In this document: positions 34,450 to 42,282 of the stretch, one piece after another
Numbering within the stretch: position 1 is the stretch's first letter
Layout of the letters: the number at the start of each line of letters is the position of its first letter
NCBI RefSeq assembly: GCF_000294775.2
Contig: NZ_CP015506.1
Coordinates: forward strand, 2,145,501-2,209,500
DNA length: 64,000 nucleotides
Reading direction: 5' to 3'
Source of the DNA: Cytobacillus oceanisediminis 2691
Lineage (GTDB): Bacteria > Bacillota > Bacilli > Bacillales > Cytobacillaceae
Notes under the pieces: generated by a model
The model's database searches: none
What the model was told of the DNA's origin: nothing
The model's input: the letters and a program-made list of their open reading frames with translations, nothing else
Made by a program: the position numbers and the translations under genes

Positions 34450-35499
34450 GTGGTTAGATTAAAGGATATTGCGGAGTATGTTGGAGTTTCTATTTCTACT
34501 GTTTCCAGAGTCATTCAGAATGACCAGACACGGAATGTTAACCAGGAAACGAGAAATAAAATTTGGCAGGCTGTTAAAGAGCTGGGGTATACACCTAATC
34601 AGCATGCAAGAAATCTCGTTAACAACAGACAAAATAAAAGTGATGCCAGGACAATGAAAATTGGATGGGTTGCCAATCCTACACAGGCTGAAATCAACCC
34701 ATACTTTTCTAATATCTATACTGGTATTCGTGATACTTTAACAGAAAATGATTATACATTGATAAGTATTACGAAGGATGAGATTGAGAATGAAGCACTT
34801 CTTCTTAAGACCATTCATGATCTGGGTATTGAAGGACTGCTGCTCATAGACAGTATTGATGAGAGCTTAATTGATTACATACAGCAAACGATTCCTGTTG
34901 TGGGACTTGACTTCTACTATTCCGATAAAGATATTGCCATAATAGATTATAATCGTGTGGCCGCATTGGAAAAAGTTGTACAGCATTTAGTGAGTCTGGG
35001 GCATCGTGATATTGGGTTTATCGGCGGTGGAATAAATGAAGCCTTCCAGGACTTAAATGAAGAATTACGATTTAAAGGTTATCAATCTGCTATGAAAGAA
35101 GCAGACCTTTCTATTCGGGATGAATGGGTTATCAATACCAGATGGAAAATGGAAAACAGTTATGAGGGAATGAATCAGCTCATTAAAAGCAGTCCGGGAG
35201 ATTTGCCGACAGCTATGGTTTGTGCAAGTGATTTAATGGCACTGGCCGCAATGAGAGCAGTTATAGAAAATAAGTTAAGAATACCCGAAGATATTGCTTT
35301 CTTTGGAGTGGATAATATTGAAATGGGGAAATATTCATCACCGCCGCTTTCAACAGTAGAAATCCCAAAATATGAAATGGGGAAAATGGCCGCGAAAACG
35401 ATTATGGAAATGGTAGAGGAAAAAGTAGTACTGCCAATCAAAATTATTTTACCATTTGAGTTAGTTATTCGTGAATCATCTTCTAAAAAACGGACCTAA
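34450..35499 (+). CDS. LacI family transcriptional regulator of the carbohydrate island
   Basis: A 349-residue LacI/GalR repressor. The N-terminal helix-turn-helix VRLKDIAEYVGVSISTVSRVIQ and the hinge region TPNQHARNLV are canonical, followed by a periplasmic-binding-like sugar domain (from about residue 65). The GTG at 34450 is preferred because AGAGGTG lies six bases before it, whereas a GTG at 34441 falls inside that ribosome site. It precedes the Gfo/Idh gene and the ABC operon. Both have the 12-mer TTGGAAAACGTT upstream (35523 and 36950), which I take to be its operator. The inducer is unknown, probably a GalNAc- or galactose-containing glycan. Confidence 0.88.
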   Translation: MVRLKDIAEYVGVSISTVSRVIQNDQTRNVNQETRNKIWQAVKELGYTPNQHARNLVNNRQNKSDARTMKIGWVANPTQAEINPYFSNIYTGIRDTLTENDYTLISITKDEIENEALLLKTIHDLGIEGLLLIDSIDESLIDYIQQTIPVVGLDFYYSDKDIAIIDYNRVAALEKVVQHLVSLGHRDIGFIGGGINEAFQDLNEELRFKGYQSAMKEADLSIRDEWVINTRWKMENSYEGMNQLIKSSPGDLPTAMVCASDLMALAAMRAVIENKLRIPEDIAFFGVDNIEMGKYSSPPLSTVEIPKYEMGKMAAKTIMEMVEEKVVLPIKIILPFELVIRESSSKKRT

Positions 35500-35522
35500 T
35501 CGGTTCTTTTTTTTAAAAACGC

Positions 35523-35534
35523 TTGGAAAACGTT
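35523..35534 (+). promoter_or_regulatory. LacI-type operator half-site before the Gfo/Idh gene
   Basis: TTGGAAAACGTT here matches the left 12 bases of the near-palindrome at 36950-36967. It holds the AACGTT centre common to LacI-family sites and could also act as a cre-like site. Confidence 0.5.
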
Positions 35535-35592
35535 TGGATAAAAAACGGAAAATTTCCGGATTTATTTGGCTCAATAGAGAGGAGAAATTTAC

Positions 35593-36867
35593 ATGAAGAC
35601 AATGACAGCGCTCCTTATAGGAGCTGGAGACAGAGGGGCGAGAGCATATGCACCGTATGCGCTCGATTATCCGCATGAACTAAAGATTATTGCTGTTGCA
35701 GAACCAAATAAGGAAAGGAGAGGGAGAATCCAGCAAGAACATCAGATTCCAAATGAAAATTGCTATGAATCATGGGAAGAGATCTCACAGCTGGACAAAC
35801 AAATTGCCGATATTGCCATTATCTGCACCCTGGATAGAAATCACTTCAAAGTTACCATGAGAGCTTTAGAGCAAGGGTATCATGTCCTCTTGGAAAAACC
35901 AATGTCACCAGACCCGGTGGAATGTATATTAATGGAACAGCAAGCTAAAACATATGACCGGCAGCTGACCATCTGCCATGTGCTCAGGTATACCGACTTT
36001 TGGAAAGCTATTAAGAAGGTAATTTCCAGAGGGGAGATCGGTGATGTTGTATCTCTTCAATTAAATGAAAATGTTGAAGTTATGCATATGTCACACAGCT
36101 TTGTAAGAGGCAATTGGAATAACAAAGAAAAATCAAGTCCGATGATCCTCCAGAAGTCCTGTCATGACATGGATATCATTTCATATATACTGGAAAAACC
36201 ATGTAAACGATTAAGTTCGTATGGATCCCTGATGCATTTTAAAGCGGAAAATGCCCCGGTAGGAGCCCCATTGCGATGCTTGGATGGATGTCCTGCCGAG
36301 CTGGAGTGTCCATTCCATGCAGGACGGTATTATCTCGGTGAAGGAAGAGGATGGGCAAAAAAATTCACAGAAGACTATACAAATGAAGGCATAATTGAAG
36401 CCTTGAATAAAACCCCTTATGGAAAGTGTGTATATCGTTCAGATAATAATGTCGTTGACCATCAGGTCGTCAATATGGAATTCGATGGCGGGGCAACTGC
36501 AACCTTTAGCATGTGCGGCTTTACAAGAGAACAAACTCGAATCGTACAAATAATGGGAACCAAAGGTGAAATCCGCGGGAACATGGAAGAAAATAAAATC
36601 ACAATTTATGATTTCCTAACCAGGCAGGAAACTGTGATCCATTTTGGTCAGCCAATAGGCGGGCATGGCGGTGGAGACCGCGGAATTATGAGACTTTTCC
36701 TGGAAGAAGTCCGGAACGGTAATAAAAATGACAGTGTTACTTCTGTTTCCGCATCTGTAAGAAGTCATCTAATGGCATTCGCGGCGGAAGAGTCACGATT
36801 AAACCAGGGACAATCTATCAATATAGATGAATATTATCTTGGTTTAATTGGCAATATACAAGTTTAA
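35593..36867 (+). CDS. Gfo/Idh/MocA family oxidoreductase
   Basis: A cytoplasmic NAD(P)-dependent sugar-modifying protein of 424 residues. N-terminal Rossmann motif LLIGAGDRGARAYA, then LEKPMSPDP, the EKP motif of the family. The central part holds HDMDIISYILEKP in the substrate region and an unusual Cys/His cluster, C229-C233-C239-H242 in CLDGCPAELECPFH, that may bind a metal. There is no signal peptide. The family includes dehydrogenases, epimerisation helpers and the GH109 glycosidases, which use bound NAD. Placed between a LacI gene and a sugar ABC importer, it likely processes the imported glycan. The reaction is unknown. Confidence 0.82.
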   Translation: MKTMTALLIGAGDRGARAYAPYALDYPHELKIIAVAEPNKERRGRIQQEHQIPNENCYESWEEISQLDKQIADIAIICTLDRNHFKVTMRALEQGYHVLLEKPMSPDPVECILMEQQAKTYDRQLTICHVLRYTDFWKAIKKVISRGEIGDVVSLQLNENVEVMHMSHSFVRGNWNNKEKSSPMILQKSCHDMDIISYILEKPCKRLSSYGSLMHFKAENAPVGAPLRCLDGCPAELECPFHAGRYYLGEGRGWAKKFTEDYTNEGIIEALNKTPYGKCVYRSDNNVVDHQVVNMEFDGGATATFSMCGFTREQTRIVQIMGTKGEIRGNMEENKITIYDFLTRQETVIHFGQPIGGHGGGDRGIMRLFLEEVRNGNKNDSVTSVSASVRSHLMAFAAEESRLNQGQSINIDEYYLGLIGNIQV

Positions 36868-36949
36868 AAGTTTGTGAGCACAGCTCTTTAAGCAGTGTTG
36901 TAATATATTTGGCCAGTTAAGATTGTTCTTAATGCAGAAAAATGGGTGT

Positions 36950-36967
36950 TTGGAAAACGTTATCCAA
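36950..36967 (+). promoter_or_regulatory. Palindromic LacI-type operator before the ABC operon
   Basis: TTGGAAAACGTTATCCAA is an 18-bp palindrome with one mismatch, centred on CG. It shares 12 bases with the site at 35523. It lies about 120 bases upstream of the solute-binding protein start. Confidence 0.65.
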
Positions 36968-37084
36968 GGAGGTGGTGAACGTTATAAAAGTCATATTGTC
37001 CATAACATTTTGATTCATCTAGAGATAAACCCCTTATGTTTAGAGTTAGGTTAACAAAAAACTTTAGGAAAGAAGGGAAATGGG

Positions 37085-38335
37085 ATGAAGAAATGGATCA
37101 TCATGCTGGTAACCGTTGTATTAGGTTTGATTGGTTTATCTGGCTGCAGTGATAGTGATGCAGCATCCGGCGGAGAAAAAGATGGCAAGGTTGAGATTAC
37201 GTATGGTTTTTGGGATAAAAAGCAGGTTCCTGCGATTGAAGAAATTATTAAGCTATTTAATGAAAAATATCCGGATATTAAAGTGAAAACAGAAATCACT
37301 CCTTATGGCCAATACTTTCAAAAGCTCGAAACAGCGGCAACGGGAGGTGCTTTGCCAGATGTTTTATGGATGAATGGTGCACACGTTGTTCAGTATGCAG
37401 AAGGGAAGGTCATTCTCCCATTAAGTGAAATGGCGGAAAAGGACGACTATAGCTTAGATAATTATCCGGAATCATTGATTGATCTGTACACGGTAGATGG
37501 AGATATTTATGGGATCCCTAAAGATTACGATACAACTGGGCTATGGTATAACAAGAAAATCTTCGATGAAGCTGGAGTGTCCTACCCGGATGAAACATGG
37601 GATTGGGAGAAATTGAAGGAAGCAGCAAAACAGCTGACTGACAAAGAAAAGGGAATTTGGGGCTATGCGGCATTGATGGGGAATCAAGGCGGATATTATG
37701 ATTTCATTTGGCAGAATGACGGCTATATCATTTCTAAGGATAGTAAGTCTGTTGGGTTCGACCAGCCTGAAGCAATCGAGGCATTAGAATACAATGTCAG
37801 CTTTATTAAAGAAGGACTCTCTCCTACTCAAGCACAGATGACCGAAACGGCGGCTTCTGAATTATTTTCTTCTGGAAAGATAGCGATGATGTTTGATGGT
37901 CCTTGGATGGTTCCTGAATATAAGAAAAATCCCGATTTAGATGTAGCGGTGGTTCCACAAGGGAAAAAACGTGCCGTTTCTATTCACGGGCTTTCCAATG
38001 TAATATCTTCGAATACAAAACATAAAGAAGAAGCCTGGAAGTTTCTTCAATTCCTTGGTTCTAAAGAAGCAGCAGTAGTCTATGCCAAGACAGGAACCGT
38101 TATTCCTGCATTTAATGGTACACAGGATGCATGGAAAGAATCAGTCCCTAATTTAAACCTTCAAGCATTTATTGATGGAGCAGAATATTCAGTGCCTCTG
38201 CCAAGTGTGGAAAACACGGGGGAAATCTGGCAGTACGAAACAGATGTACTTAAAAAGGCGTGGAGTGAGGAAATAAGTATTGAAGAAGCAGCAGAAGAGC
38301 TGACAAAGAAAGCAAATGAGGCATTGTCCAAGTAA
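37085..38335 (+). CDS. Sugar ABC transporter, substrate-binding lipoprotein (family 1)
   Basis: An extracellular lipoprotein of 416 residues. The signal peptide ends in the lipobox LSGC (Cys21). The mature part is a type 1 sugar-binding protein: VEITYGFWDKKQVPAIEEIIKLFNEKYP at the N-terminus, DVLWMNG, KIAMMFDGPWMVPEYKK and WKFLQFLGSKEAA are all typical of the family that binds oligosaccharides. It is the first gene of an ABC operon with two permeases. An inverted repeat follows the stop (GAAGAGAA/TTCTCTTC, about 38346-38375), which may stabilise its mRNA relative to the permeases. Sugar specificity is inferred only from context. Confidence 0.88.
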   Translation: MKKWIIMLVTVVLGLIGLSGCSDSDAASGGEKDGKVEITYGFWDKKQVPAIEEIIKLFNEKYPDIKVKTEITPYGQYFQKLETAATGGALPDVLWMNGAHVVQYAEGKVILPLSEMAEKDDYSLDNYPESLIDLYTVDGDIYGIPKDYDTTGLWYNKKIFDEAGVSYPDETWDWEKLKEAAKQLTDKEKGIWGYAALMGNQGGYYDFIWQNDGYIISKDSKSVGFDQPEAIEALEYNVSFIKEGLSPTQAQMTETAASELFSSGKIAMMFDGPWMVPEYKKNPDLDVAVVPQGKKRAVSIHGLSNVISSNTKHKEEAWKFLQFLGSKEAAVVYAKTGTVIPAFNGTQDAWKESVPNLNLQAFIDGAEYSVPLPSVENTGEIWQYETDVLKKAWSEEISIEEAAEELTKKANEALSK

Positions 38336-38397
38336 TTACTAATTGAAGAGAAGGATTTTGCTATTCTTCTCTTCCATTCTAATAAGGAGGGATGACT

Positions 38398-39345
38398 TTG
38401 AAGGAAGTACCTCTTCAGACAGAAGTAAAATCAGCCAAAAGGATAAAGGTTTCGAGCCTCGCCAAAACAAGGAAGCGTTCAGACTATTTTTGGGCTTATC
38501 TTATGATTGCACCTACAATGCTGGGATTGTTTATTTTTTATCTCTGGCCCATTGTTCAGAATTTTTACTTTAGCTTCACCGAATGGGGTGCATTTGGACA
38601 GTATGAATGGACAGGCTTAGACAATTATAAGAGATTGCTTGAGGATGCAACTCTCCTGCAAGCATTTAAAAACACAAGCATCTATATCATTTTTACCGTG
38701 CCGATTGGAATTTTCCTTTCCATTATTGTGGCTGTTCTTTTAAATCAGAATTTCAAAGGTAAATCTATTTACCGTACTTTATACTTTTTACCAGTCATCA
38801 CTATGCCAGCTGCCATTGCGATGGTCTGGAAATGGCTATATAACGCAGACTATGGGATGTTTAATTATTTATTATCATTGGCCGGAATTGACGGGCCACA
38901 GTGGGTAAGTGATCCCAGTATTGCTTTATATTCGATTATCGCAGTAGCGATTTGGAGCGGTATTGGCTACAATATGGTCATTTTTCTTTCAGGGCTGCAA
39001 GGTATTCCAAAGATGTATTATGAGGCAGCAGAAATAGATGGGGCAGGCCCTGTCACTGTATTTTTTAAAATTACACTGCCGCTGCTTTCACCGGTTATTT
39101 TCTTTGTGTCCATTATGTCACTGATTGGTGCTTTTCAAGTATTCGATTTGATTTTCATGATGATTGGGAAAAGCAGCACCGCGCTTGAAAGTACACAGTC
39201 TATAGTCTATTTGTTCTATCAGCATGCATTTGTATTAAATGATAAAGGATATGCTGCGGCTATTGCCGTTCTTTTATTAGCGGTCATTTTAATTATTACA
39301 GCCATCCAAATGGTTCTTCAGAAAAAGTGGGTTCATTATGATTAA
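38398..39345 (+). CDS. Sugar ABC transporter permease (MalF type)
   Basis: An inner-membrane permease of 315 residues with about six helices. The N-terminal block SDYFWAYLMIAPTMLGLFIFYLWP is characteristic of MalF/UgpA-type permeases. The EAA loop, YYEAAEIDGAGPVTVFFKITLPLLSP, contacts the ATPase. The TTG at 38398 is six bases from AAGGAGGG; an ATG at 38392 directly abuts that site. It pairs with the next permease. No ATPase gene is present, so a shared MsmX-type ATPase encoded elsewhere is expected. Confidence 0.9.
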   Translation: MKEVPLQTEVKSAKRIKVSSLAKTRKRSDYFWAYLMIAPTMLGLFIFYLWPIVQNFYFSFTEWGAFGQYEWTGLDNYKRLLEDATLLQAFKNTSIYIIFTVPIGIFLSIIVAVLLNQNFKGKSIYRTLYFLPVITMPAAIAMVWKWLYNADYGMFNYLLSLAGIDGPQWVSDPSIALYSIIAVAIWSGIGYNMVIFLSGLQGIPKMYYEAAEIDGAGPVTVFFKITLPLLSPVIFFVSIMSLIGAFQVFDLIFMMIGKSSTALESTQSIVYLFYQHAFVLNDKGYAAAIAVLLLAVILIITAIQMVLQKKWVHYD

Positions 39346-39359
39346 AGGGAGTGGTGTTG

Positions 39360-40193
39360 ATGGACAGAGCAATTAAGCTTATTACAAGTAAAACATTCCT
39401 TTTCCATTTCATCCTGATTATTGGGGCTGCAGCAATGGTTCTGCCCTTCCTATGGATGATCCTTACCTCGTTAAAGACATATGCTGAGTCGATTCAAGTC
39501 CCCCCGGTTTTGATTCCCGAAGATTTTCAATGGGGAAATTATAAAGAGGTATTTGGACTCCTGCCCTTTTTCAAATTTATGTACAATACCGTAATTATTA
39601 CAGTTCTTCGAACAGCCGGCCAATTGTTCTTATGTTCATTAGCTGCATATGCATTCGCCAGAATTGAATTTCCGGGAAGGAACATTCTATTTTTGTTAGC
39701 GCTTACTGTTTTAATGGTGCCTGGGCAAGTTTTTCTATTGCCGCAATATATGATAATGGTGAAATTAGGCTGGCTCAATTCCCTTCAGGCCGTCATTGTA
39801 CCGGGTTTATTCAGCGCGTTTGGCACGTTTCTATTGAGGCAGTTTTTTATGGGACTGCCAAAAGAATTGGAGGAAGCAGCCAGACTAGATGGCTGTAATC
39901 ATTTCCAAATTTATTGGAAGGTGATGCTCCCGCTTGCAAAGCCGGGTTTAATCGCTCTTGGGATCTTTACAACACTCTGGAGCTGGAATGAATTGATGTG
40001 GCCGATGATTGTCAATAGTTCTCCTGAGTCTATGACTCTATCAGTGGGATTATCCTCACTTCAGGGTCAATTTTTGACTAATTACCCAATTCTTATGGCT
40101 GGATCATTCTTAGCCATCTTGCCAATGCTAATCTTGTTTATCTTCCTGCAGAAGCAGTTTATTGAAGGGATTGCTGTTGCGGGAGGAAAATAA
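39360..40193 (+). CDS. Sugar ABC transporter permease (MalG type)
   Basis: The second permease, 277 residues, about six helices. It has LPFLWMILTSLKTYAE near the start, FAFARIEFPGR-like AYAFARIEFPG, and the EAA loop LPKELEEAARLDGCNHFQIYWKVMLPLAKPG. It ends with the usual KQFIEGIAVAGGK. The ATG at 39360 is eight bases after AAAGGGAG, which overlaps the end of the first permease. Membership of the ABC operon is certain from the spacing. Confidence 0.9.
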   Translation: MDRAIKLITSKTFLFHFILIIGAAAMVLPFLWMILTSLKTYAESIQVPPVLIPEDFQWGNYKEVFGLLPFFKFMYNTVIITVLRTAGQLFLCSLAAYAFARIEFPGRNILFLLALTVLMVPGQVFLLPQYMIMVKLGWLNSLQAVIVPGLFSAFGTFLLRQFFMGLPKELEEAARLDGCNHFQIYWKVMLPLAKPGLIALGIFTTLWSWNELMWPMIVNSSPESMTLSVGLSSLQGQFLTNYPILMAGSFLAILPMLILFIFLQKQFIEGIAVAGGK

Positions 40194-40274
40194 AAAGAAA
40201 ATTATTTTATATTTTTTCAGATTCAAAAAACTCCTCTTTTGGTTTTCTATAAGTTTTATTTGAATCCACTTAAC

Positions 40275-40417
40275 CCAACAATCCATCTTCGAAGAGTGTT
40301 TATTGGAGGCGGGTAATAGATTATGGGCTAATTTCAGACTATTATCGAAAATGCCCATTAATTGATACCATATAAAACGGGTTGTTGGGTTGACACGGTA
40401 ACTTGAAATGGTATAAT
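40275..40417 (+). promoter_or_regulatory. Promoter of the GntR gene with repeated operator-like motifs
   Basis: TTGACA (40390-40395) and TATAAT (40412-40417) are 16 bases apart. The motif CCAACAATCC stands at 40275-40284 within a 16-mer that recurs at 41266 with one change. The reverse complement GGGTTGTTGG (40379-40388) ends one base before the -35 box. A TACCAT/ATGGTA pair also frames the promoter. They are candidate autoregulatory sites. Confidence 0.6.
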
Positions 40418-40476
40418 TTAATTAAATTTTCAAATAATTAATATTGCTAAAGCACGAACTGGAGGAAATGGATTCA

Positions 40477-41208
40477 ATGAAACAATTGCAGCACGATAGT
40501 ATTATCCCGCTTTACCATCAGCTTAAAGAGATATTAAAGGATTCGGTAGACAATGGTAATTGGAATACTGGAGACAAAGTTCCTTCTGAAAATCAATTAA
40601 TGGAAGAGTATGGGGTAAGCAGGAATACAGTAAAAAAAGCGATCGAAGAGCTTGTTCAGGATGGGGTTCTGTATAGAATCCAAGGCAAAGGCACTTTTGT
40701 TTCAAAGCCCAAGTTTCAGCAGCCATTAATGGGTTTTTATAGTTTTAGCAAAGTCCTTAAAGAACATGGAATGAATCCTAAAGACATTATTATAGATATT
40801 CGGGAAGTCAAGCCTGGTGCCAAAATTAAAGAAGGGCTGCAAATGAAAAATGACAGCAATGTCATTGAATTAAAACGCTTGAGATGTGCGAATGACGAAC
40901 CCTTTATTCTGGAATCATCTTTTTTTACAAAAGAGACGGTACCTGATATGACCAAGTTAAATGAAGTTGGTTCGATATCACTATATGATTTGCTCGATCA
41001 GCAATTTAATGTTGTCGTTACGCGAGCAAAAGAAGCTTTTGAACCAGTTCTAATCCGGGGAGATGAGAGCAAGTTTCTTCAAACCAAGGAAGGTCTTCCT
41101 GCATTACTATTAGAAAGGACAGCATTTGATAAAGAAGGTAGGCCTGTAGAGTTTTGCCGATCTATTGTCCGCGGTGACCGCTGCCGTTTCTATACTGAAC
41201 TGACCTAA
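40477..41208 (+). CDS. GntR family regulator with UTRA domain (HutC type)
   Basis: A 243-residue regulator. The N-terminal winged helix carries VPSENQLMEEYGVSRNTVKKAIEELVQDG and IQGKGTFVSKP, and the UTRA ligand domain begins near LMGFYSFSKVLKEHG and ends RPVEFCRSIVRGDRCRF. UTRA regulators of this type sense amino-sugar phosphates, such as NagR/DasR and the AgaR2-like group, so GalNAc- or galactosamine-6-phosphate is the likely signal here. The ATG at 40477 follows GGAGG by 11 bases; ATG 40468 is closer. It lies just upstream of the ROK-AgaS-PTS operon. Confidence 0.87.
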   Translation: MKQLQHDSIIPLYHQLKEILKDSVDNGNWNTGDKVPSENQLMEEYGVSRNTVKKAIEELVQDGVLYRIQGKGTFVSKPKFQQPLMGFYSFSKVLKEHGMNPKDIIIDIREVKPGAKIKEGLQMKNDSNVIELKRLRCANDEPFILESSFFTKETVPDMTKLNEVGSISLYDLLDQQFNVVVTRAKEAFEPVLIRGDESKFLQTKEGLPALLLERTAFDKEGRPVEFCRSIVRGDRCRFYTELT

Positions 41209-41265
41209 TAAGTATTAATGACTCATAGTGTCAAGGCTATGAGTTAAATTTTCCGTTAACTTGTA

Positions 41266-41296
41266 CCAACAACCCATCTTCCTATAGATGGGTTGT
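41266..41296 (+). promoter_or_regulatory. Hairpin/operator upstream of the amino-sugar operon
   Basis: ACAACCCATCT (41269-41279) and AGATGGGTTGT (41286-41296) are perfect inverted arms. The left side matches the 16-mer at 40275-40290 in 15 of 16 bases. No T run follows, so an operator is more likely than a terminator. Confidence 0.55.
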
Positions 41297-41334
41297 AATG
41301 CAATTGTTGAAACCATTCAGAAGGGAGTAGAAAT

Positions 41335-42246
41335 ATGACAGCATTAGTAGCTGACATCGGCGGTACAAAGATCGCAGCTGCCTTTGTTTCTGATAATGAA
41401 AAGACATTAAAACAACGAGTACAGGCTGGCAGTATATCACTTGATGCAAATGCGCTATTTGAACGTATACTTGCCTTGTTTTTTCAAATAATGGAAGCCG
41501 AAAAACTAAAACCGGAAGAAATCAGCTTCATTGGATTGGGGATTCCAGGAAAAGTGGATTCAGTTAATGGGCTTGCTGTTTATCAAAATAATTTGCCATG
41601 GAGGAATTTTCCCCTTAGAGAAAAGCTCAAGATATTTTTTCCTTATGCAGAAATAGTGATGGATAACGATGTGTATATGGCTGCTTATGGTGAATGGACT
41701 GAATGGAAAATGGCAAAGGAGACTTTTGCCTATGTAACGATTAGTACGGGTATTTCCTCATGTCTGCTATCTGAAGGTAAGTTTTTGCGAGGAGCAGGAA
41801 TTGCTGGAGAGATCGGACTCACCCTATTGGAGAATGGGGATGAACTCATAAGCTTAGAGAATCTTGCTTCAGGAACGGCCATTGGAGTAAAAGCAAATAA
41901 AATATTTAACCCGGGATTCACCGTTGCTGAAGTGATGGATCTATATCATCGTGAAGACCTTCAGGCCTCTGAGATGATTCATAGAGCTGCAAGGTGTATT
42001 GCAAGAGGATTACATCAGCTATTTACCATAGTCGATCCACATTTGGTCGTGGTTGGTGGAGGGGTTATTATTAACCAGCCTGAATTTCTTGATCTTATAA
42101 AACAGGAACTTAAAAATATAGTGCAAAACCCGCTCCAGGAGGGGATTGAAAAAAGGGTGCATTTAAGCAAGTTAAAAGCGGATGCCGGATTATTTGGATG
42201 TCTGTATCGAACTTCGGTAAAAAGGATGGGAAACAGCCCTTTATAA
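41335..42246 (+). CDS. ROK family protein (sugar kinase-like, zinc motif missing)
   Basis: A 303-residue ROK-fold protein without a DNA-binding domain. Phosphate motif ALVADIGGTKIAAAFV at the N-terminus and the catalytic Asp region VMDNDVYMAAYGEW. The second ATP loop is HLVVVGGGVIINQPEF. The usual ROK zinc site (E-x-G-H plus CxCGxxGC) is absent: the segment reads GIAGEIGLTLLENG and no Cys cluster follows. It may therefore be a kinase with altered structure, or a sensor. The ATG follows AAGGGAG. It begins the operon running to 49007. A GalNAc or glucosamine kinase function is possible but not shown. Confidence 0.78.
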   Translation: MTALVADIGGTKIAAAFVSDNEKTLKQRVQAGSISLDANALFERILALFFQIMEAEKLKPEEISFIGLGIPGKVDSVNGLAVYQNNLPWRNFPLREKLKIFFPYAEIVMDNDVYMAAYGEWTEWKMAKETFAYVTISTGISSCLLSEGKFLRGAGIAGEIGLTLLENGDELISLENLASGTAIGVKANKIFNPGFTVAEVMDLYHREDLQASEMIHRAARCIARGLHQLFTIVDPHLVVVGGGVIINQPEFLDLIKQELKNIVQNPLQEGIEKRVHLSKLKADAGLFGCLYRTSVKRMGNSPL

Positions 42247-42282
42247 GAAAGTTAATAGATATCAAGAATGGAGTGAATTCCT

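Noticed and set aside
41222..41243. A CTCATAG/CTATGAG inverted repeat after the GntR gene as a terminator
   Set aside because: The stem is only seven pairs and the following T run is short; it may be a weak stop but I do not call it.
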